48,078 nucleotides of DNA, from NCBI RefSeq assembly GCF_000364705.1, contig NZ_AQOH01000054.1:1-48078 (forward strand), written 5' to 3'. The position numbers and the translations under genes are program-made. Below the pieces are notes generated by a model. The model did no database searches, was not told where the DNA came from, and saw nothing but the letters and a program-made list of their open reading frames with translations. Shown in pieces: positions 1 to 8,492 of the stretch; positions within the stretch are counted from its first letter, which is position 1; every line of letters starts with the position of its first letter. This DNA is from Pseudomonas fuscovaginae SE-1. Lineage in GTDB: Bacteria; Pseudomonadota; Gammaproteobacteria; Pseudomonadales; Pseudomonadaceae.

Positions 1-243
1 GTCAAGCCTGCCGCGAAACCGGCCGCTGCCAAAGCCGCCGCCAAGCCCGCCGCGAAACCGGCCGCAGCCAAAGCCGCCGTCGCCAAGCCCGCCGCGAAAC
101 CAGCCGCTGCCAAGCCTGCCACTCCGGCGGCCGCACCCGCAGCCTCGGCTCCGGCACCAGTTGCCGCCGCGACGCCTGCGCCCGCTCCTGTTGCTCCAGC
201 GACCACCTCGGCCGCCAACAGCACGCCTACCAGCGCTTCCTAA
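1..243 (+). CDS. algP: AlgP/histone H1-like Ala-Lys-Pro repeat protein, C-terminal part
   Basis: Only the last 80 codons are in the window; the 5' end lies outside it. The reading frame encodes near-identical short units built on K-P-A-A-K-P-A-A-A-K, then an Ala/Pro/Thr-rich tail, and stops with TAA. Such low-complexity basic repeats resemble the C-terminal tail of histone H1 and are the hallmark of Pseudomonas AlgP (AlgR3), a DNA-binding protein linked to alginate gene regulation. The next gene, a TIGR02444 protein on the opposite strand that overlaps the stop codon by 4 bases, fits an algP neighbourhood. The repeats are prone to slippage, so unit number will vary between strains. Another histone-like repeat protein cannot be excluded from the tail alone. 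Confidence 0.75.
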   Translation, partial: VKPAAKPAAAKAAAKPAAKPAAAKAAVAKPAAKPAAAKPATPAAAPAASAPAPVAAATPAPAPVAPATTSAANSTPTSAS

Positions 244-704
244 GCCTGGCTCACCACGACGCGCAGCCGATGCAGCGCGTCGTGGCTCAGGTGGGCCGCA
301 ACGCCCGCCGCCGCCTCCAGCCACGCGGTCAGGTCCCCGGCCGCCGTCTGTGGCCAGTCCCGACTCAATGCCTCCAGCCGCGACAGCAGGTGCCGTTCGG
401 CTTCCAGTTCGAGTGCCTTGACCCGTTCCCGCAACCCCTTCAGCTCACAGTCCTGCAAGGTCATGGCCCGCCATTGCCCGCGCAGTTGCCGCAATGGCTG
501 CACCACCTGTTCCTGCCAGGGTTGTGCGATCTCTCGCAGACTAGCCAGCCGCCCAGGCTCATAGCGGATGCCGCGTGCCCCGAGCCAGGCCGCGCAAAGC
601 AGCAGGCAGACATCCGCGCCATGCTCTTGCAGCGCCAGGCAGGCCTTTTCCACGTCGGGTTTGGCGTAAATATCCAGGGAAAACGTCCACAGGTCAGCAT
701 GCAT
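240..704 (-). CDS. TIGR02444 family protein
   Basis: This 154-residue protein is conserved next to algP in pseudomonads, and its function is unknown. It begins MHADLWTFSLDIYAKPDVEK and has the family's features: an N-terminal segment where a short 'YAKPDVEKACL' helix is followed by a hydrophobic cysteine-bearing stretch (VCLLLCAAWLGARG), and a later Leu/Glu-rich helical part. No signal peptide or membrane anchor is evident, so it is probably cytoplasmic. It is convergent with algP (stop codons overlap by 4 bases) and divergent from yheS, with about 50 bases between starts. Its start is the only ATG that gives the conserved N-terminus. Confidence 0.75.
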   Translation of the reverse strand: MHADLWTFSLDIYAKPDVEKACLALQEHGADVCLLLCAAWLGARGIRYEPGRLASLREIAQPWQEQVVQPLRQLRGQWRAMTLQDCELKGLRERVKALELEAERHLLSRLEALSRDWPQTAAGDLTAWLEAAAGVAAHLSHDALHRLRVVVSQA

Positions 705-754
705 GGTGAGATCCGCGCCAGTTGCGAGGGAAGCTGGTAGACTCCGCCGCCATT

Positions 755-2665
<1,911 letters not shown>

Positions 2666-2771
2666 CGGGCACGCCGCTGCCTCGGCTTTTCGCAGGCCAA
2701 GAAAACGGTGGTCAAGTTCAAGCCTTCGGATTAGCTTAGAGGTTTGTTACAACTCTTATCCGAGGTGCGTG

Positions 2772-3404
2772 ATGCTGCTTGAGACATGGCTGGCCTTTTT
2801 TGCTGCATGCTGGGTGATCAGCCTGTCTCCGGGGGCTGGCGCCATCGCCTCGATGTCCAGTGGCCTGCAATACGGCTTCCTGCGCGGCTACTGGAACGCA
2901 CTCGGCCTGCAACTGGGCCTGGCGGCGCAGATCGCAGTGATCGCTGCCGGTGTTGGCGCGATCCTGGCGGCGTCCTCCACCGCCTTCTACGCCATCAAGT
3001 GGTTCGGCGTGGTCTACCTGGTCTATCTCGCGGTCAAGCAATGGCGTGCGCTGCCCAGCGACATGACCGAAGAGGCGACGATCCGTTCGGTCGGCAAGCC
3101 GCTGACCCTGATGTTCCGCGGTTTCCTGGTCAACGTCAGCAACCCCAAGGCCCTGGTGTTCATGTTGGCGGTGCTGCCGCAGTTCATCGACCCGCATGCG
3201 CCGCTGGTGCATCAGTACCTGATTCTCGGGGTCACCATGATCGCTGTCGACATGATCGTCATGGCCGGCTACACGGGCCTGGCGGCCAAGGTCCTGCGCC
3301 TGCTGCGCACGCCGCGGCAGCAACGCCGGATGAACCGTACCTTTGCCGGGCTGTTCGTGGGCGCGGCGGGGTTTCTGGCGACTCTGCACAAGGCCACGAC
3401 CTGA
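2772..3404 (+). CDS. LysE/RhtB family amino-acid exporter
   Basis: This 210-residue inner-membrane protein has about six hydrophobic helices. The N-terminal motif 'ISLSPGAGAIASMSSGLQYG' matches the conserved 'PGP' region of the LysE/RhtB superfamily, and 'GFLVNVSNPKALVFMLAVLPQF' is the second family signature. Such proteins export homoserine lactone, threonine, leucine or other amino acids; the substrate cannot be read from the sequence. ATG 2772 follows an open stretch of about 100 bases after yheS and gives the family N-terminus. An open frame extends far upstream inside yheS but is only a shadow. A strong hairpin terminator follows the stop. Confidence 0.85.
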   Translation: MLLETWLAFFAACWVISLSPGAGAIASMSSGLQYGFLRGYWNALGLQLGLAAQIAVIAAGVGAILAASSTAFYAIKWFGVVYLVYLAVKQWRALPSDMTEEATIRSVGKPLTLMFRGFLVNVSNPKALVFMLAVLPQFIDPHAPLVHQYLILGVTMIAVDMIVMAGYTGLAAKVLRLLRTPRQQRRMNRTFAGLFVGAAGFLATLHKATT

Positions 3405-3420
3405 GGCGCAATGGCGCAAG

Positions 3421-3450
3421 AAAAAGGCGACCCTGGAGGTCGCCTTTTTT
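3421..3450. terminator. Bidirectional intrinsic terminator
   Basis: AAAAAGGCGACC, a CTGGA loop, then GGTCGCCTTTTTT forms a 12-base-pair perfect stem with an A-tract on one side and a T-tract on the other. It sits between the stop of the LysE-type exporter and the convergent CsgG-like gene, so it can terminate both. Confidence 0.92.
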
Positions 3451-3463
3451 GTGTCGCCGGGAA

Positions 3464-4210
3464 TTACTGCAGCACCCTGGCCGGCTCGTCCGGTGGCAGG
3501 TTGTTGCGTTGCAGCGGTGGGCGCGAGTCCGGGTACAGGTTCGGGCCGCCCAACTGCAGGCTCAGTTGCCGCGCGACATCCTCGCCCAGGGACTTCGACA
3601 CATCGCGTACCACCCGCGGGCGGTTCAGTGACACGCGGATATCCCGGCTGTTGACCAGCTTGGTGTCCTGGCCTTCACCCATGGCGGTGAACGCCGAGGT
3701 GATCTGGTAGGTGCGGGTGTTGATCAGGCTGAAATCACCCACCAGGGTCAGGCCCAGCACCGCCGAGTAGCTGTTGGTGTTGGCCAGTTCATTGATGTCC
3801 TGGGTGAAGTCGATGTCCGACACGGTGCCGAACAGCACGTAGTCGGCGCCCTTGAAGTTGCCGGCCTTGATCCGTCGGATGACGTCGTAGACATCGCCCT
3901 TGGAGTCGGACGTATAGGGCGTGCTCTGGATCAGCTGGAACATGCCGCTGCGCAGGATCTCGCCCTTGATGTCGCCGGTGAACTTGCGCAGCTCGCCCTG
4001 CTCGATGTAGCTGCTGCGGCTCTCGTACTCGTCATAGCTCGCGGCGCCGGAGGCACCGTAGTAGCTCTGCTGGTAGTTGGCGCGGGCCGAAACGCTACGG
4101 ATGTACTGTTCAACCTGCGCCTGGTACGCCAGGTCGGCGACCGCGACCTTCGGCGCGGCCTGCACGCCAAAGGCGCAGAGCAGACCGATGATGCCAATCC
4201 ATGCTCGCAT
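3464..4210 (-). CDS. CsgG-like periplasmic protein
   Basis: This 248-residue protein starts with a signal peptide (MRAWIGIIGLLCAFGVQA, cleavage near AQA|AP). It has no lipobox cysteine, so it should be soluble in the periplasm. The body resembles the CsgG/HfaB and LpoB superfamily: a first beta strand 'KVAVADL', a Tyr/Ser-rich insert (residues about 45-70), 'ADYVLFGTVSDIDF' and a long strand pair ending in 'TYQITSAFTAMGEGQDTKLV'. A C-terminal Arg/Pro-rich tail follows. It is the last gene of a leftward operon, 3 bases after lpoB. Unlike true CsgG it lacks a lipid anchor and there are no curli genes nearby, so curli secretion is unlikely. A role with the LpoB-like lipoprotein in the envelope is inferred from gene order only. 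Confidence 0.75.
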   Translation of the reverse strand: MRAWIGIIGLLCAFGVQAAPKVAVADLAYQAQVEQYIRSVSARANYQQSYYGASGAASYDEYESRSSYIEQGELRKFTGDIKGEILRSGMFQLIQSTPYTSDSKGDVYDVIRRIKAGNFKGADYVLFGTVSDIDFTQDINELANTNSYSAVLGLTLVGDFSLINTRTYQITSAFTAMGEGQDTKLVNSRDIRVSLNRPRVVRDVSKSLGEDVARQLSLQLGGPNLYPDSRPPLQRNNLPPDEPARVLQ

Positions 4211-4213
4211 TGC

Positions 4214-4801
4214 TTAACGCTCCGTGGTTTTGCGGATCTCTTTCTCGTCCATCCATTCGGCCAGGCCGCTCTCGACGTCGATCAGTTGCAGGCTGAACTT
4301 GTAGAACACGTCCTTGTAGTCGCTGCTGCGCTTGACGATCGAGCTGATCGAGCCTTCCAGGCGGTACTTGGCGGCGATCATGTTGCCGGTCTTGCTGATG
4401 GTGCTCTTCTTGTACAGGCCGCTCTGGTTCTGCAGCTTGAGCTGGTCGACCTGGCTCTGCATCTCGGTGTTGTCGCTGGCGAAGCGGGCAGTGCCGGACT
4501 TCATCAGTTGGGTCTTGATCGAGGTGGTGATCTCGCGGGTGTCGATGTATTCGCTGGTCTTGTTCTTCACGTCATACACCTGGACCACCGGACGACCCTG
4601 CAGCACGCCGGACTGGGCCAGGGAGCGGGTCATGGACTCGGCGATCATCTGCAGGTCGGTGGAACCGAACTCGTTGGTGACCAGCTCGACAGCCTTGGTA
4701 TCACCGTAGCTGATGTTCTTGCCGCCGAGGACCGGCGAATTGTTGGCGCAACCGCTGGCCAGCAGGGCGACGACGGCGAGGAGCGAAAAGCGTGCAAACA
4801 T
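4214..4801 (-). CDS. lpoB: LpoB-like lipoprotein (penicillin-binding protein activator family)
   Basis: This is a 195-residue lipoprotein with a clear signal and lipobox (LLASGC, then AN), predicted to go to the outer membrane by the Lol rule because +2 is Ala. The globular part matches the LpoB fold: 'DLQMIAESMTRSLAQSGVL' helix, 'VVQVYDVKNKTSEYIDTREITTSIKTQLMKSG', and a final strand 'LQLIDVESGLAEWMDEKEIRKTTE'. E. coli LpoB activates PBP1b glycosyltransferase and transpeptidase activity from the outer membrane. Pseudomonads are known to use a different activator (LpoP) for PBP1b, so the partner here is uncertain. ATG 4801 is chosen over an upstream in-frame codon (4828) because it places a compact signal peptide in front of the lipobox. 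It belongs to the four-gene leftward operon. Confidence 0.82.
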   Translation of the reverse strand: MFARFSLLAVVALLASGCANNSPVLGGKNISYGDTKAVELVTNEFGSTDLQMIAESMTRSLAQSGVLQGRPVVQVYDVKNKTSEYIDTREITTSIKTQLMKSGTARFASDNTEMQSQVDQLKLQNQSGLYKKSTISKTGNMIAAKYRLEGSISSIVKRSSDYKDVFYKFSLQLIDVESGLAEWMDEKEIRKTTER

Positions 4802-4842
4802 GGAGAGGTTCTCTTCAAGGGGGCGCAAGGGGTGGCGTCGTC

Positions 4843-5217
4843 TCAGGGAGTCTTGACTTCGAGGCGGAAGTCGACGGCCTTCGGCGTCGGGGCGATGGCC
4901 GGCAGGAAGGTGCTCTGGGCGCCATACAGGCTCAGGGTCTTCCAGGTTTCTTCATCGGCGACCGGGAAACCGTCGTTGCCCAGCCAGGCAAAGCGGTAGT
5001 ACATCATCTTGTTCTTGGTGCGCGTGTTGCTCAGTTGCACCTTGACGGTCAGGAAGCCGTTTTCCCGGGCCACGCGGATGGCGCCGACCTGGATGTCTTC
5101 CATCTCGCCCATGGCGACGATCTTGCTCGCGGCGCTGCCTGGCGCCGGTGGCGGCGGAGGGGTTGCGCAACCGGCCAGCAGGGCCAGGGCAACGACAGCG
5201 GTCAGTTTGAAACGCAT
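4843..5217 (-). CDS. ycfL: YcfL-like lipoprotein (DUF1425)
   Basis: This is a small lipoprotein of 124 residues. The signal MRFKLTAVVALALLAGC ends in a perfect lipobox (LAGC), followed by a Pro run (ATPPPPPAPG). The mature domain is a beta-rich fold with 'MEDIQVGAIRVARENGFLTVKVQLSNTRTKN' and 'YYRFAWLGNDGFPV', the conserved core of DUF1425. In enterobacteria ycfL lies beside lpoB (ycfM), and the same pairing here supports a shared envelope function, though none has been shown for YcfL. The start at 5217 is preferred to the one 7 codons upstream because it leaves a standard basic n-region. It follows the COG3014 gene after 17 bases and precedes lpoB by about 40. Confidence 0.85.
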   Translation of the reverse strand: MRFKLTAVVALALLAGCATPPPPPAPGSAASKIVAMGEMEDIQVGAIRVARENGFLTVKVQLSNTRTKNKMMYYRFAWLGNDGFPVADEETWKTLSLYGAQSTFLPAIAPTPKAVDFRLEVKTP

Positions 5218-5234
5218 GGAAAAGGACTCCGTTC

Positions 5235-6641
5235 TCAAGGTTGTTTGATGCTGGCGACGGCGGTCGGGTTGGCGCTCGGCACCCGTTGGGCCGCCAGGCC
5301 GCTGGTGAACACCTGGTTGCCGATGGCCCGCAGGCTGATGACCTGGTAGGGCCGATCGATGGTGACCTTGACCAGCGAGCCGCCGACCGCGCTGGGCAGC
5401 GACACCTGGTGCTCGCCCTTCTTCAGGCGCAGGCGGACCACCTGGGTGGTGTCCGGCAGGGTGCGCCAGGTGCGGGTATCGGCGCCTTCGAGCACGGCGG
5501 AAGTGATACCCACGGCCAGGCCCGCGATCGGATTGACCTTGTTCAGGTTCTTCTGCGCGATGCCGCGGCTGATGGCCCGCACGCTGGTGCGCAGGATGAT
5601 GCCCGGCATGTCGTCGCGCAGGGCGCGGCTGGACATCGCGGTGGTGCTGTTGAGGGCGGTCAGGTTGACCTGCTGGCCGTCGACGCCGATCTGGCTGAAG
5701 CCCGGGGTCGAGGTGTCGGCCTTGATGATCGGGAAGGACAGCGGGGTGATCACCACGTTGTCGGAGATCAGCAGCGGCAGCGGAATGCGGATCGAGTCGC
5801 GGGCCGGCGCCAGGCCGCTCTGCACGACGATCAGGATGTCGCTGTCAGCGTCCTTGCCGGCCGGCTTGTCGAGATTGACCAGGGCCTGTTCGAGCAGCGG
5901 GGTGTTCGGACGCAGTTCGGCCGCCTGGCGATAGCCCGGTGCGGCCAGGTCCTTCTCGCCCAGCGCTTCATAGATGTAGCCGGCAAGGTAGTGGCTGAAG
6001 GCGCTCTGGTAGCTGTTTTTCAGGCTGACGACTTCAGGCGCGTCCAGGCTGGCCACCGGGTAGCCCTTGAGGTCCTTGTACTGGGTCTTGATGCCCTGCT
6101 TGTCGGCTTCCTCTTCGCGCTTGAGGTATTCCTTGTCGCGCAGCTCGGCGATCACCGCTTCGCGTTCGTGGGTCTTCTTGATCGCGGTGCGGGCGCTCTC
6201 GAAGTCGTTGCTGGCGAGGAAGTTCAGGGCCATCTGGGTGGTCAGCATGACCTTTTCGTAGTCGTAGCCTTCGTAGCGGCGGACCTTGTCGTTGACCAGG
6301 AAGCTGCCGAACTGGGCGGCGTACCTGGCGTAGTCGACCTTGACCGCATCTTCCCATTGGCCAACCACCTGGTCGGCGCTGCCCCAGGCCTGCTGGCTGC
6401 CGGGGATGTCGCCCTTGGCCCGCAGCAGTTCGCCTTTCTCGAAGTAGTACAGCAGGTCGCGGTCTTCGCCGGTATTGTTCTTCTCCAGCATCGACAAGGC
6501 GGCGTCGACATTACCGGAAGCCAACTGCTGGTTGGTCTGGGCCAGTTCACTGTCGTAGTTGCGGAACACCGAGCAGCCGGACAGCAGGGTCACGGCCCCA
6601 AGGGCGATAAGGAGGCGGGTGCTGGGTGTCATGCGCGACAT
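5235..6641 (-). CDS. COG3014 family lipoprotein, copy 1
   Basis: This is the first gene of the leftward envelope operon, 468 residues. The signal peptide MTPSTRLLIALGAVTLLSGC carries a canonical lipobox (LSGC, +2 Ser), so outer-membrane targeting is predicted. The mature N-terminal half is helical and TPR-like, with repeated 'DRDLLYYFEKGELLRAKGD' and 'YQSAFSHYLAGYIYEALGEKDLAAPGYRQAAELRP' units. The C-terminal half (from about residue 265) is beta-rich, with 'DILIVVQSGLAPARDSIRIPLP' and 'DTRTWRTLPDTTQVVRLRL'. The family has no assigned biochemical function. The true start may be 6641 or the in-frame ATG at 6632, since the purine-rich AGGGAAG sits very close to the first. It is clearly paralogous to the gene at 7016-8365. 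Confidence 0.82.
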   Translation of the reverse strand: MSRMTPSTRLLIALGAVTLLSGCSVFRNYDSELAQTNQQLASGNVDAALSMLEKNNTGEDRDLLYYFEKGELLRAKGDIPGSQQAWGSADQVVGQWEDAVKVDYARYAAQFGSFLVNDKVRRYEGYDYEKVMLTTQMALNFLASNDFESARTAIKKTHEREAVIAELRDKEYLKREEEADKQGIKTQYKDLKGYPVASLDAPEVVSLKNSYQSAFSHYLAGYIYEALGEKDLAAPGYRQAAELRPNTPLLEQALVNLDKPAGKDADSDILIVVQSGLAPARDSIRIPLPLLISDNVVITPLSFPIIKADTSTPGFSQIGVDGQQVNLTALNSTTAMSSRALRDDMPGIILRTSVRAISRGIAQKNLNKVNPIAGLAVGITSAVLEGADTRTWRTLPDTTQVVRLRLKKGEHQVSLPSAVGGSLVKVTIDRPYQVISLRAIGNQVFTSGLAAQRVPSANPTAVASIKQP

Positions 6642-7015
6642 CTTCCCTGATGATGAAAGCAGCCGTAGCGCGGGTCTGGCTGGATGAACCCATTGGCAGG
6701 GGAAGATTGTCCTGACAATTCCTCATTAAAAGAGGAGCTTTTATTGCGTTTGCCCATAACACCGGCGCGGCATTATAGGCAGTGAATGATGGCTATGTAA
6801 TGGCTTTTTTGCCCCAAACTGATGGCTCATTAGCGCGTCGAGGGGGCGTGGTGCCTGATCACGTTAATAGGGGGCGAGTGGCGACGTCGACGTGTCGGGG
6901 GACGAAGATCGCGTAGGAGTCCGCATCTGACTGTGCAGGTCAGATCCGCAGTTGTCGGGTGTTTCTGCAACTTCCAGGGTCTGCGTCTGGGTGTCCTGCC
7001 TTCGCGCAGGAAATT
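6642..7015. other. Intergenic region between the two COG3014 paralogues
   Basis: There is no gene in these 374 bases. The operon-side third (about 6700-6830) is AT-rich relative to its surroundings and holds a likely minus-strand promoter (6772-6801) and a small palindrome, AAAAG-AGGAG-CTTTT, at 6728-6742. The remaining part beside the paralogue's stop is GC-rich with a short CCTGC/GCAGG hairpin near 6993-7009 that lacks a T-tract on the minus strand, so it is not a convincing terminator. The duplicated genes therefore probably have separate promoters. Confidence 0.5.
6772..6801 (-). promoter_or_regulatory. Candidate sigma-70 promoter of the COG3014-ycfL-lpoB-csgG-like operon
   Basis: Read on the minus strand, ATTACA, an 18-base spacer and a perfect TATAAT (plus-strand positions 6801-6796 and 6777-6772) precede the operon by about 130 bases. 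The -10 box is perfect and the -35 matches four of six. Its position upstream of the first gene and in an AT-rich pocket supports it; no transcript data are available. Confidence 0.5.
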
Positions 7016-8365
7016 TCAGGGCTTTGCCTGGGATGATTGAATCGCGTAGCCGCTGGCGAATACCCGCTCGCCGATGAGCCGCAGCCCGATCACCTGGAAC
7101 GGTTGGTCGATGTTGAAGGCCACCGTCTCGGTCTTGGACAGGCGCAACTGGTGCAGCCCCGGCTTGAGCCGCAGGCGGGCGACGAGGGTGTTGTCCGGCA
7201 GGGTACGCCAGGTCCGGGTATCGGCCTGTTCGAAGGGGGCGTCGGCGATCTGCTTGGCTTTTTCCGGGTGTTTCCTGTTATCCGTGGCCTGCACCTGCGC
7301 GATGGCGGTGGCGCGTAGCCGGGTGCGTTGAATGATGCCTGGCATATCATCCCGCAGGGTACGCAGGGACATGTCGGTGATGCTGTTGAGCAGGGTCAGT
7401 GGCTGCTTGCGTCCATCGATGCCGACCGAGCTCGGCCGGGCGGTCGCGTTATCCGGTACCAGGATGGGGAAAGAAACCACGGAGGTGATGGTCTGGCCGT
7501 CCCGCATCTGCACGGGAAAGGGCAGGCGTATCGAGCTGCGGGCTGGTGCCAGGCCGGTCTGGACGATGATCAGCACATCGCTGCCGTCCACCGCTTGCGG
7601 TGGTTTGCCGAGGTTCGACAGTGCCTGTTCGAGAAATGGCGTGTTCGGCCGCAGCTCGATGGCCTGGCGATAACCGGGGGCCGCCAGGTCGCGTTCGCCC
7701 AGGGCCTCGTAGACGAAGCCGGACAGATAATGGCTGAACGCGCTCTGGTAGCCGTTCTTCAGGGCCAGCACCTGCGGTGCGTCGAGGATCTGCACCGGGT
7801 AGCCCTGCAGGTTCTTGTAGCGCAGGTCGATACCTTGCTCGTGCGCCTCGGCCTCCAGGCGCAGGTACTCCTGGTCGCGCCGCTCGGCGATCTGCGTCTC
7901 GCGTTCGTGGGTCTTTTTGATATCGACGCGGGCCCCGTCGAAGTCATTCAGCGCCAGGCGGTTGAGGGCCATCTGCGTCGTCAGCATGACCTTTTCGTAG
8001 TCGTAGCCGTCGTAGCGGCGGATCTTGTCGTTGATCGCCAGGGTGCCGAGGCTGGCCAGGATCTTGAAGTAGTCGATGTCCGTCGAGTCCTCGCGCACCA
8101 GCACCGCGTGGTCCGCCACTCGCCAGGCTTCCTCGCTGGCGGCCAGGTCGCCCTTGGCCCGCAGCAGTTCGCCCTTTTCCAGGTAGTACAGCAGGTCCTT
8201 GTCGTCCCAGGGGTTGTGGCGTTCGAGCAGGTACAGGGCCAGCTCGGCATTGCCGGCGCGCAACTGCTCGTTGGTCAACTGCATTTCGCCGTCATAGTCT
8301 CGGTAGATGGCACAACTGTCCAGCAGGCAGCAGAACAGCAGGGGAGTGAGCAGGCGCCGGACCAT
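7016..8365 (-). CDS. COG3014 family protein, copy 2 (diverged paralogue)
   Basis: This 449-residue protein aligns along its whole length with the gene at 5235-6641: 'DLLYYLEKGELLRAKGD', 'GYDYEKVMLTTQMALN', 'YQSAFSHYLSGFVYEALGERDLAAPGYRQAIELRP' and 'DTRTWRTLPDNT' are shared with few changes. The signal sequence MVRRLLTPLLFCCLLDSC puts the cysteine in the same place, but the lipobox reads LDSC with Asp at -2, which is unusual for signal peptidase II substrates; the body after it (AIYRDYDGEM) mirrors the paralogue's SVFRNYDSEL. It is transcribed alone, upstream of the four-gene operon and divergent from the iron permease. A tandem duplication followed by divergence is the simplest reading; function is unknown. 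Confidence 0.8.
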   Translation of the reverse strand: MVRRLLTPLLFCCLLDSCAIYRDYDGEMQLTNEQLRAGNAELALYLLERHNPWDDKDLLYYLEKGELLRAKGDLAASEEAWRVADHAVLVREDSTDIDYFKILASLGTLAINDKIRRYDGYDYEKVMLTTQMALNRLALNDFDGARVDIKKTHERETQIAERRDQEYLRLEAEAHEQGIDLRYKNLQGYPVQILDAPQVLALKNGYQSAFSHYLSGFVYEALGERDLAAPGYRQAIELRPNTPFLEQALSNLGKPPQAVDGSDVLIIVQTGLAPARSSIRLPFPVQMRDGQTITSVVSFPILVPDNATARPSSVGIDGRKQPLTLLNSITDMSLRTLRDDMPGIIQRTRLRATAIAQVQATDNRKHPEKAKQIADAPFEQADTRTWRTLPDNTLVARLRLKPGLHQLRLSKTETVAFNIDQPFQVIGLRLIGERVFASGYAIQSSQAKP

Positions 8366-8492
8366 GGTTCTTTATTGTCTTCCTTGTGGGCGTTCGAAGC
8401 GGCTATTTGTCTCTTTGCACCGCGCAACCCTTGAGTGAGACGCGGTGAGAGGGAACAATATGTTACTTCGCATTTCCATTTAGGTCGTTTCA

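Noticed and set aside
6993..7009. Terminator of the second COG3014 gene
   Set aside because: The CCTGC/GCAGG hairpin is short and has no T-tract on the minus strand.
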